Assembly (NCBI GenBank): GCA_024684065.1
Contig: JAIKXO010000273.1
Span: 1 to 6,315 of the forward strand
Source of the DNA: Lachnospiraceae bacterium
GTDB lineage: Bacteria > Bacillota_A > Clostridia > Lachnospirales > Lachnospiraceae
Length of the DNA: 6,315 nucleotides
Direction of reading: 5' to 3'
Made by a program: the position numbers and the translations under genes. Shown piece after piece: positions 1 through 4,049 of the stretch (positions are counted from its first letter, which is position 1; each line of letters opens with the position of its first letter). Under the pieces are notes generated by a model. That model was not told the origin of the DNA, searched no databases, and saw only the letters and a program-made list of their open reading frames with translations.

Positions 1-147
1 CGGAGGATGGGACTTGAAGCTTTAGAAAGTCCCGAAAACACCGATAGAAAGGAGGTTTGCGGCATCAGCAACAACTCACTTGCGCCACTACTTGCACCTC
101 CCCAGACACACATCCGCTGGTTCAGGAGTATTAGGCATATCCTATAA
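1..147 (+). other. Unidentified open frame running in from the left edge
   Basis: The first frame is open from the window edge to a TAA at 145-147 (48 codons), with an internal ATG at 7. The translation contains EALESPENTDRKEVCG and LAPLLAPPQTHIRWF. I recognise no domain. The reverse strand is also open across most of this stretch, so openness alone proves little. It may be the end of a gene lying to the left, or non-coding sequence at the edge of the insertion-sequence remnant that follows. Confidence 0.2.
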
Positions 148-154
148 ATCTTAA

Positions 155-433
155 TCGAAAAGGACATATAGAAGATATACAAAATACGGATGGTATTTAA
201 TTCAAAAATATCTTGATCACAAGATGAAAGAAGCAAAACTATACGATAATTACTCTATGTCACAACTACTTGATAAGCTCGATGTCCTCGAATGCTTCGA
301 GGACGAAAACCGCAAACTGCGTATTGGCGAGCTTCTTAACAAGCAGGCTGAGATATATGAGGCTCTCGGAGTGGCATTACCGACCTCGTCATGTAAATCC
401 GAGAATCCAGGATATGGGAAGACGGGTTTCTAA
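155..433 (+). pseudogene. C-terminal remnant of an IS1634-type DDE transposase
   Basis: The frame is open from 155 (after a TAA at 152-154) to the TAA at 431-433; an ATG at 224 would give 69 residues. The tail pattern, YSMSQLLDKLDVLECF followed by LRIGELLNKQAEIYEALGV, resembles the C-terminal end of IS1634/IS4-superfamily transposases, where a 'xLLxxLxxIxxx...GEVTKKQxxIYxxLGV' block follows the DDE domain. Those proteins usually have about 450-600 residues, so the catalytic domain is missing. No Shine-Dalgarno sequence precedes the ATG at 224. It is therefore read as a dead fragment, not a small gene. The family call rests on remembered consensus, not a search. Confidence 0.5.
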
Positions 434-445
434 TTTATAGCTTAA

Positions 446-483
446 AAGACGAAGGCCGCGGCACAAGCCGCGGACTTTGTCTT
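446..483 (+). repeat. Long GC-rich inverted repeat (hairpin)
   Basis: The arms AAGAC-GAAG-g-CCGCGG and CCGCGG-a-CTTT-GTCTT pair over 15 positions (one of them G-U) with a single G/A mismatch, around the 6-base loop CACAAG. No T-run follows on either strand, so it is not a typical terminator. It starts 12 bases after the transposase-remnant stop codon and could be part of that element's end. Confidence 0.6.
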
Positions 484-490
484 CAGTCTG

Positions 491-522
491 ACTTCCCACA
501 CCTTTTCGGTGTGGGAAGTTTT
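491..522 (+). terminator. Perfect 12-bp hairpin with a short T-tract
   Basis: ACTTCCCACACC and GGTGTGGGAAGT (491-502 and 508-519) pair perfectly around the loop TTTTC and are followed by TTTTAGTT. On the plus strand this resembles an intrinsic terminator with a short T-run. It could end transcription coming out of the transposase remnant. The reverse strand has no T-run. Confidence 0.45.
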
Positions 523-638
523 AGTTCCTAACTGTATCATATCGTTTTTTTCTTTTCAATGTTCTTTTATACCGCCGGAATAAAATGAACATAGCGATAT
601 ATTAAAATGCTGTCTCATAATATGCATTTACGCCTTTT

Positions 639-674
639 GTGACTAAATGCGGGGGTTTTCCTCCATTTAGCCAC
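639..674 (+). repeat. Inverted repeat with TTTT loop
   Basis: GTGACTAAATG (639-649) pairs with CATTTAGCCAC (664-674) with one A/C mismatch. Inside, GGGG (652-655) pairs with CCTC (660-663, one G-U) around TTTT. On the minus strand the mismatch is G/T and can wobble-pair, while the inner G-U becomes an A/C mismatch. No function is assignable; the downstream hairpin at 693-716 makes this a tandem pair of stems. Confidence 0.5.
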
Positions 675-692
675 ATTTTCACCCTTTCGGGA

Positions 693-716
693 AGTCAGCG
701 GGCGTCCCCGCTGACT
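693..716 (+). repeat. Perfect 10-bp GC-rich hairpin
   Basis: AGTCAGCGGG (693-702) and CCCGCTGACT (707-716) pair perfectly around the loop CGTC. No T-run follows (next bases CCCCATC), so a terminator role is unlikely. Together with the stem at 639-674 it may form a structured RNA or a REP-like unit. Confidence 0.5.
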
Positions 717-789
717 CCCCATCTTTGGCAAAACAACAAAAATGATGTCAGCCGTATGGAAAGGAATGCCAGCGGAACGGTTGAAACAA

Positions 790-1110
790 TCATACGCTAT
801 CTAATTCTATGGGATACTCGCTTTCGATAAGAAAAAACGGTACACCTGTCTCGGTAACGCCATAAGGTGTGACAAGGATTGGATGGATCGCATAGCGGGC
901 ACCGGTAACCGACAGAAAATCTGATCTTTTCTCACGATCATTAAATCAATCTGTGATCCGCAAATGCCGTTTGATGCGTTCTGCTTACAAGCCCAGGAAT
1001 ATTCTTCACTCAGTATACCGGAAATTCCCAGCGCCTATTTATTTGAGATATGTGCTCAAGGCAAGACGCCAGCGATGTCCTTCGAATGTTTCATAAAGAA
1101 AGGTATAAGG
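790..1110 (-). pseudogene. Decayed 3' end of an ATPase with PD-(D/E)XK-like C-terminal domain
   Basis: Reading the minus strand in all three frames recovers pieces of one protein tail in the right order. The pieces are a 'YETFEGH' piece (about 1098-1075); a piece with in-frame stops at 1066-1035 that fits 'VCLxHIxxIK'; then ALGISGILSEEYSW and GSQIDLMIVRKDQIF (1034-915); and, after a frame change, HPILVTPYGVTETG to the TGA at 790-792. Bacterial ATPases with a C-terminal nuclease-like domain carry 'YEGHxxExVCLxHIxxIKxALGISGV...SSWR...GAQIDLLIDR...CExKF...LITxYGL...LDDLF'. The CExKF segment, which holds the catalytic E and K, is missing. With at least one frame change, two stops and an internal deletion, this gene is dead. 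It ends 32 bases from the intact ATPase gene on the same strand. The family is inferred from remembered motifs. Confidence 0.6.
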
Positions 1111-1142
1111 CATTGTTAGCTAATCTCCATCCTCATGTCCCA

Positions 1143-2180
1143 TTATCTGTAATGTCTGACCACTTCATAAAAACGCGGGAGCATAAGGGAAATAAATCCG
1201 TATCTGGAAGAATCAATCAGCCCCTTCCTTATGAGGATATCCCTGTATTTCGAAAAAGTACCGGATCTGATCGAGAGTTTTTTTCTGAGATCCCCCACTT
1301 TCACCTCCCGCTCGGAGATCCCGCGGACGATACTGCGCTCAAGTGATGATAATGAAGACCAGATTTTTTTATATACAAAATCATCCAACAGCTCATCATA
1401 CTCAGTAAGCACTGCATTCATCCCTTTTTCACGATTATCCCAATAGGACACTCCCAGCGCCTGAAAGGCAAATGCGTATCCCAAAGTCATATCTGCGAGC
1501 TCTCCGGCTTCCTCTTCATCAATATCATAGATTTCACGATAATTCCTTATGATCTGAAGGATACTTAAGGGACCGGTGGTTATCTTTGGAGAACGTAACA
1601 GAAAGGTAAGGGAAGGATCGTTCTGAATATTATAGATATTTTCAAACATTCCTGTCATGATCAGAAAGATTGGGTAATCCTGTCGTACAAAAATCTGAAA
1701 CTGACTGGCAAAGATCCTCATGTTTTCATCATGTACCGCTTCATCGACAGTGATGAGCACCCTCTTTTTCTTCTTCATCAGTTTTACAAAAAGCCGGTCA
1801 ATAACACCTACACTGTCAGAAGGCTTTTCATCCGGATCAAACCCGACACCAAATCCCGCTGCCGATACACTAAAACCTCTTTTTATTATATCCGTTTTTT
1901 TACTGCAGGCATCGTCAAGTCTTAATGCAAGCCCTGCAAGAAGATCCATCGATGGATTAAGGTTTATAACGATCCAGTCCTTTTTCTCTGCAAGGGTTTT
2001 GGCAACTGTTGTCATAAGTACCGTTTTCCCGCTTCCTCTGAGCCCCTCGATCAAAAAGGTCTGACTGACTGCATTTTCTGCGTTAAACGTACTAATAATC
2101 CTGTCCACATCCTCATATCTGGATATCTGAGTGTTCGGCTGTTTTCCAAATGTGATTGTAAACGGGTTTTCCTTAACCAT
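1143..2180 (-). CDS. AAA-family ATP-binding protein with C-terminal winged helix
   Basis: This is a 345-residue P-loop ATPase of the small Orc1/Cdc6-like group frequent in Lachnospiraceae. Visible parts are the Walker A motif GLRGSGKT (residues 46-53), the Walker B motif RVLITVDEA (140-148), a sensor-like strand FLIMTG (172-177), and a C-terminal winged-helix-like region (about 275-335) ending FISLMLPRF. The ATPase core and DNA-binding-like end look complete. No signal peptide or membrane segment is seen, so it should be cytoplasmic. The ATG at 2180 is chosen because AGGAAGGGG lies about 4 bases upstream and a sigma-A type promoter precedes it with a leader of roughly 25 bases. It appears monocistronic. 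Relatives are usually named only as ATP-binding proteins; the biological role is unknown. A second, decayed ATPase lies just downstream. Confidence 0.85.
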   Translation of the reverse strand: MVKENPFTITFGKQPNTQISRYEDVDRIISTFNAENAVSQTFLIEGLRGSGKTVLMTTVAKTLAEKKDWIVINLNPSMDLLAGLALRLDDACSKKTDIIKRGFSVSAAGFGVGFDPDEKPSDSVGVIDRLFVKLMKKKKRVLITVDEAVHDENMRIFASQFQIFVRQDYPIFLIMTGMFENIYNIQNDPSLTFLLRSPKITTGPLSILQIIRNYREIYDIDEEEAGELADMTLGYAFAFQALGVSYWDNREKGMNAVLTEYDELLDDFVYKKIWSSLSSLERSIVRGISEREVKVGDLRKKLSIRSGTFSKYRDILIRKGLIDSSRYGFISLMLPRFYEVVRHYR

Positions 2181-2292
2181 AACCCCTTCCTCTTTCTTGT
2201 ATTGATGGATATTTTAACATATTTTAAACAAAAACTCAATATTTATGAAAAGTTACCATAAGTTTGAATTTTATACATAATTAACCATAACC
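2173..2292. repeat. Direct 12-bp repeat bracketing the ATPase start and promoter
   Basis: TTAACCATAACC occurs at 2173-2184, where it covers the ATPase start codon (minus-strand GGTTATGGTTAA), and again at 2281-2292, followed by another partial copy, ATTAACC. The two copies flank the promoter region. It may be a small duplication or chance; no element is defined by it. Confidence 0.4.
2211..2239 (-). promoter_or_regulatory. Sigma-A type promoter of the AAA ATPase gene
   Basis: On the minus strand, TTGAGT (2239-2234) and TAAAAT (2216-2211) are separated by exactly 17 bases. The -35 differs from TTGACA at two positions and the -10 differs from TATAAT at one. The predicted start lies near 2204, about 24 bases before the ATG at 2180, leaving room only for the ribosome binding site. 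Confidence 0.6.
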
Positions 2293-2553
2293 ATTAACCG
2301 ACGGTCCTCCCGTTTCAACGCTGTATTCAATTCCAAAGTACCCCAAAGGGCACGTAATGGCGCAGCACTCTCCTGTGTTCTTACGCCAAAATAGCCGAGC
2401 CGAGCTCGTTTAGTCTGTCTGTTTATCCCTGTCAATAGGTTTTCGTTAATTTTCCCGATTTTTCTTTGCATATTTCTGTTCTTATTACGTTCTTCGGAAT
2501 CCTCTTCCTCATAACAGAAAAACTCAACCGGATTAATTACTATCAAGCTATAA
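2240..2553. other. Intergenic region without a supported gene
   Basis: The region lies between the divergent ATPase promoter and the repeat array in front of higB. A 91-codon minus-strand frame (2271-2546) begins with TTG, lacks a Shine-Dalgarno sequence and has no recognisable domain, so I do not call it. I could not place a convincing promoter for higBA here. A GC-richer patch at about 2340-2410 contains GGCG...CGCC and GAGCTC palindromes of uncertain meaning. Confidence 0.4.
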
Positions 2554-2579
2554 AGATTCCTCGCTCTGCTCGGAATGAC
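2554..2579 (+). repeat. REP-like element (GATTCCTCGCTCTGCTCGGAATGAC type)
   Basis: The 26-base sequence starting AGATTCCTCGC and ending GCTCGGAATGAC is imperfectly palindromic, with ATTCC and GGAAT as its outer arms. It matches the very common intergenic family whose reverse complement reads GTCATTCCGAGC...GAGGAATCT in many bacterial genomes. Its last part, CTCGGAATGAC, is the start of the first unit of the tandem array that follows, so this looks like the parent copy from which the array grew. Confidence 0.55.
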
Positions 2580-2668
2580 TTATCTCCGCTCGGAATGACA
2601 TATCTCCGCTCGGAATGACTTATCTCCGCTCGGAATGACATATCTCCGCTCGGAATGACTTATCTCCG
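2569..2668 (+). repeat. Five 20-bp tandem repeats in front of higB
   Basis: Five exact-length units of CTCGGAATGACTTATCTCCG start at 2569, 2589, 2609, 2629 and 2649. Position 12 of the unit alternates T, A, T, A, T, so the array is really 2.5 copies of a 40-bp unit; no other differences are seen. Each unit carries the CTCGGAATGAC core of the REP-like element just upstream. There are no unique spacers, which excludes CRISPR. The last unit runs straight into the higB coding sequence. Confidence 0.95.
2575..2658 (+). promoter_or_regulatory. Chain of four overlapping mini-ORFs leading into higB
   Basis: Each of the first four repeat units encodes ATG-ACN-TAT-CTC-CGC-TCG-GAA-TGA (peptide MTYLRSE). 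Each TGA overlaps the ATG of the next unit as ATGA. Starts are at 2575, 2595, 2615, 2635, and the fifth ATG (2655) opens higB. ATGA overlaps are the classical geometry for termination-reinitiation. There is no good Shine-Dalgarno sequence before any of these ATGs, so whether they are translated is unknown. Confidence 0.45.
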
Positions 2669-2912
2669 ATTAAAAGCTTTTTATGAAACTGGCTCGAAAA
2701 AGGGAATACAGCCGGATCATGCGCCTAAACTTGGTAGAATGCTTGACAGATTGGATGCAAGCATTAATCCTCAGGATATGAATCTGCCGGGATACAGATT
2801 ATATCCATTACAAGGCGATAAAGAAGATATGTGGTCTGTTACGGTAAATGGTAATTGGCGTATGACTTTCTATTTTGAGGGGGAAGATGCATATCTTGTT
2901 GATTATCACTAA
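2655..2912 (+). CDS. higB: HigB-type toxin (RelE/ParE superfamily), altered N-terminus
   Basis: This 85-residue protein belongs to the HigB 'killer' family, ribosome-dependent mRNA endonucleases held in check by HigA. Diagnostic pieces are LKAFYETGSKKGIQ (6-19), LPGYRLYPLQGD (44-55), WSVTVNGNWRMTF (60-72) with the conserved Arg69, and the C-terminal DYH, whose residues act in catalysis in Proteus HigB. Family members normally begin with about MIxSFxxKGL; here those residues are replaced by MTYLR, encoded by the last tandem repeat, so the first beta strand is damaged. Many homologues end YEDYH, whereas this ends VDYH, about three residues short. The ATG lacks a clear ribosome binding site. The gene precedes higA, the usual toxin-first order. 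The toxin is probably weakened or inactive. Confidence 0.8.
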   Translation: MTYLRLKAFYETGSKKGIQPDHAPKLGRMLDRLDASINPQDMNLPGYRLYPLQGDKEDMWSVTVNGNWRMTFYFEGEDAYLVDYH

Positions 2913-2930
2913 GAAAGGAGAATGATGAAT

Positions 2931-3128
2931 ATGACGAGAAAACCCACTCATCCGGGAAACGTATTTCTCGAGGATGTGATGAAGCCGTTAAATATGTCAG
3001 TCACTGATACTGCTCGTATGCTCGGCGTAAGCAGGAAGGCTTTGTCAGAGTTTATAAATGAGAAGTCGTCCTTAAGCCCTGAAATGGCTTTGAGAATAAG
3101 CAAGGCAACAAATACTTCTGCTCCATGA
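2931..3128 (+). CDS. higA: HigA-type antitoxin, 3'-truncated
   Basis: This is a 65-residue XRE-type helix-turn-helix antitoxin that would bind HigB and repress its own operon. THPGNVFLEDVMKPLNM (residues 6-22) and the HTH LGVSRKALSEFINEKSSLSP (31-50) are characteristic. Homologues have about 90-105 residues and continue 'KATNTSxESW...'; here the frame leaves the family at NTSAP and stops at 3126-3128, where GC-rich foreign sequence begins. The C-terminal third is therefore lost. The start at 2931 fits the family N-terminus (MTRKPTHPG) and lies 10 bases after AAAGGAG; ATGs at 2922 and 2925 are alternatives, the first being only one base from the Shine-Dalgarno. It follows higB by 18 bases. Confidence 0.8.
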   Translation: MTRKPTHPGNVFLEDVMKPLNMSVTDTARMLGVSRKALSEFINEKSSLSPEMALRISKATNTSAP

Positions 3129-3639
3129 TCTCGATGGCCCGCCTCTGGCGCTCGGATTCCCTACGGAGCCTGTCGATCCCCTCCTTCTGCCTCTCGTTCT
3201 CCTCCGCCAGGCCGTGCCTGCTTATCCGTAGCTTTTGGATGGTCCTAGCCGAGCTGACGAGCTCCCTGTTCTCGGTCTTCAGCTCGTAGTTCTTCGCCCT
3301 CAGGTTCCTTATCTCCATTTTCGCTGTGTCCAGGTCCTTCGGATACTCAGCGTTCACGGCCCTGTTCAGCCCGGCCTTGTATTCCTTCGTGCTGATCTGT
3401 GACGTGCGTATGGACGCCACCTCGCCCCTCTTGTAGCCCAGATGGGCGAGTGACATGGCATACTCGTTCTGGATCTCGAATAGGCCTTCCCTCCTCTTGT
3501 CGATGTGGACGCCCTGACCCTCGCGGCCTATCCTCTTGTTGTGCCGGTTCGCGCTGGCGATCTTCGCCGCCGACTTGAACTTCCCCTTGACTGAGAACTG
3601 GGTAGTGTGGCTTGTTGCGTAATTTTTAGCGTATCCCAT
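3052..3639 (-). CDS. Mobilisation (MobV/Pre-like) protein remnant fused to antisense higA
   Basis: The gene encodes 195 residues, with a strong AAGGAGGAAG ribosome binding site 6 bases before the ATG. The N-terminal part has MGYAKNYATS, RHNKR (32-36) and HIDKRR (45-50). These recall the 'aHNxR...nIDxxR' start of MobV/Pre plasmid relaxases. EIQNEYAMSLAHLGYKRG (55-72) and ISTKEYKAGLNRA (82-94) recall the block after the catalytic site. The intervening HxDExxPHxH metal-binding segment is absent, so it is not a working relaxase. Residues about 105-174 form a charged coiled coil. Residues from about 175 to the stop are read from antisense higA, so the native 3' end is lost. One line of this gene (3481-3540) is 60% GC, against 38% for 2641-2700, which suggests transfer. 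The family assignment is tentative. Confidence 0.5.
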   Translation of the reverse strand: MGYAKNYATSHTTQFSVKGKFKSAAKIASANRHNKRIGREGQGVHIDKRREGLFEIQNEYAMSLAHLGYKRGEVASIRTSQISTKEYKAGLNRAVNAEYPKDLDTAKMEIRNLRAKNYELKTENRELVSSARTIQKLRISRHGLAEENERQKEGIDRLRRESERQRRAIEIMEQKYLLPCLFSKPFQGLRTTSHL

Positions 3640-3708
3640 GGTTTCTTCCTCCTTCTTTTTATCTACCTTTGTAGAAATTCTTGGTTCACGCCTAAATATG
3701 GGATACGC
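3629..3708 (-). promoter_or_regulatory. 11-bp inverted repeat covering the mob-like start codon
   Basis: GCGTATCCCAT at 3629-3639 (minus-strand ATGGGATACGC, the first 11 bases of the mob-like gene) has an exact inverted copy at 3698-3708. In the minus-strand transcript the upstream arm lies inside the 3' part of the 70-codon frame, and the loop of 58 bases contains the ribosome binding site. Pairing would hide the mob-like start codon until a ribosome passes. This is inferred from sequence only. Confidence 0.35.
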
Positions 3709-3875
3709 AAGCGGGAAGGAAACTTGCTTCCATCAAAAAGCGAGTCGCATTCGACGGAAACATGCGGGTTTGCGCGCACTTTTTTGTCCGGTTTTGGGAT
3801 GGAAGCATGCTTTCCTCGAAGCGAACCTCGGGTGTTGCTTTGGTTGGTTTTCCTAAATCCCGGTTCCTTTGCCAT
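3663..3875 (-). CDS. Possible small basic protein upstream of the mob-like gene
   Basis: This 70-codon frame starts with MAKEPGFRKTNQSNTRGSLR, with GAAGGTGAG placed 5 bases before the ATG. It stops 23 bases before the mob-like ATG, a gap just filled by that gene's ribosome binding site, so the two could form an operon. The protein is rich in Arg and Lys and has no recognised domain; a DNA-binding mobilisation accessory role would be a guess. Against it, two plus-strand frames also overlap this stretch, and no promoter fits between the terminator at 3905-3940 and this ATG. The codon mix looks plausible for coding. I consider it slightly less likely than not to be real. Confidence 0.4.
   Translation of the reverse strand: MAKEPGFRKTNQSNTRGSLRGKHASIPKPDKKVRANPHVSVECDSLFDGSKFPSRLRIPYLGVNQEFLQR
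3718..3815. repeat. Long imperfect inverted repeat upstream of the mob-like gene
   Basis: GGAAACTTGCTTCCATC (3718-3734) is the near-exact inverse of GATGGAAGCATGCTTTCC (3798-3815), with a 10-bp perfect core TGCTTCCATC, and weak pairing continues inward (AAAA with TTTT past a two-base bulge). The right arm also contains the 10-bp palindrome AAGCATGCTT (3803-3812). The 60-odd bases between hold further small palindromes such as GTCGCATTCGAC. Being next to a mobilisation-like gene, it could be an origin-of-transfer or replication structure; it does not match an oriT I know. Confidence 0.4.
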
Positions 3876-3904
3876 CGATTCTCACCTTCGCCTTCTTTCC
3901 CAAT

Positions 3905-3940
3905 AAAAAAAACACCCTCTCCATAAAAAAAAAAGGGTGC
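3905..3940 (-). terminator. Weak intrinsic terminator on the minus strand
   Basis: On the minus strand GCACCC (3940-3935) pairs with GGGTGT (3917-3912, one G-U) around a 17-base T-rich loop, followed by a run of T to 3905. The stem is short and the loop large, so efficiency is doubtful. It lies about 110 bases past the stop of the EF-hand-like gene and 30 bases before the possible small gene at 3875, and would end the two-gene unit. Confidence 0.45.
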
Positions 3941-3978
3941 ACCAAATAGGAACGATATATGAGAATACCAAACGAAAC

Positions 3979-4049
3979 TTTCCCAGCAATGGCCTATCGG
4001 TTCGGCAAGGCTATCCCCGCCACTTCTATAGGATAATATTGTTGGGAAA
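3979..4049 (-). ncRNA. Foldable 3' element directly after the EF-hand-like gene
   Basis: The element begins with the base after the TGA of the 405-residue gene. Outer arms TTTCCCAGCAAT (3979-3990) and ATTGTTGGGAAA (4038-4049) pair over 12 bp with one imperfect position. An inner stem CCTAT/ATAGG (3993-3997 and 4028-4032) and a terminal hairpin follow, which on the minus strand reads GGCGGGG-ATAG-CCTTGCC and pairs fully with two G-U wobbles. The wobbles favour the minus-strand RNA, that is, the mRNA of the gene. No T-run follows, so it is not a plain terminator. It could be a 3' stabilising structure, a processing site or a small mobile repeat. I matched it to no known RNA family. Confidence 0.4.

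Larger units (their letters stand above)
434..789. other. Non-coding stretch with a cluster of hairpins
   Basis: No frame here looks protein-coding on either strand; a 63-codon GTG frame at 639-830 lies over the hairpins and lacks a ribosome binding site. The stretch holds four separate stem-loops (446-483, 491-519, 639-674, 693-716), listed individually. Between 520 and 638 the sequence is AT-rich with no clear signal. The cluster lies between a transposase remnant and a decayed ATPase gene, so it may be left-over insertion-element or intergenic repeat sequence. Confidence 0.5.

Noticed and set aside
1..147. Group II intron 3' end at the left edge
   Set aside because: No domain V-like hairpin or other intron core motif is present.
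639..830. 63-codon plus-strand frame starting with GTG
   Set aside because: It runs through two hairpins, has no ribosome binding site and no recognisable protein sequence.
1050..2064. Plus-strand frames opposite the AAA ATPase gene
   Set aside because: They are antisense shadows of a clearly coding gene with Walker motifs, and show no domains or start signals of their own.
2271..2546. 91-codon minus-strand frame in the intergenic region
   Set aside because: It starts with TTG, has no Shine-Dalgarno sequence, shows no recognisable domain, and overlaps the direct repeat and GC-patch palindromes.
2569..2668. Short regular repeats as a CRISPR array
   Set aside because: The 20-bp units are directly adjacent with no unique spacers, and no cas gene is near.
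3607..3906. Plus-strand frames of 99 and 72 codons over the mob upstream region
   Set aside because: They lack ribosome binding sites and overlap a minus-strand frame with a better start signal; the Met-Gly-Tyr start of one merely reflects the inverted repeat.
3979..4049. Known riboswitch or ribozyme behind the EF-hand-like gene
   Set aside because: I compared it mentally with c-di-GMP, fluoride, twister, pistol and HDV-like consensus features and found no match; it also lies at a 3' end, not in a leader.
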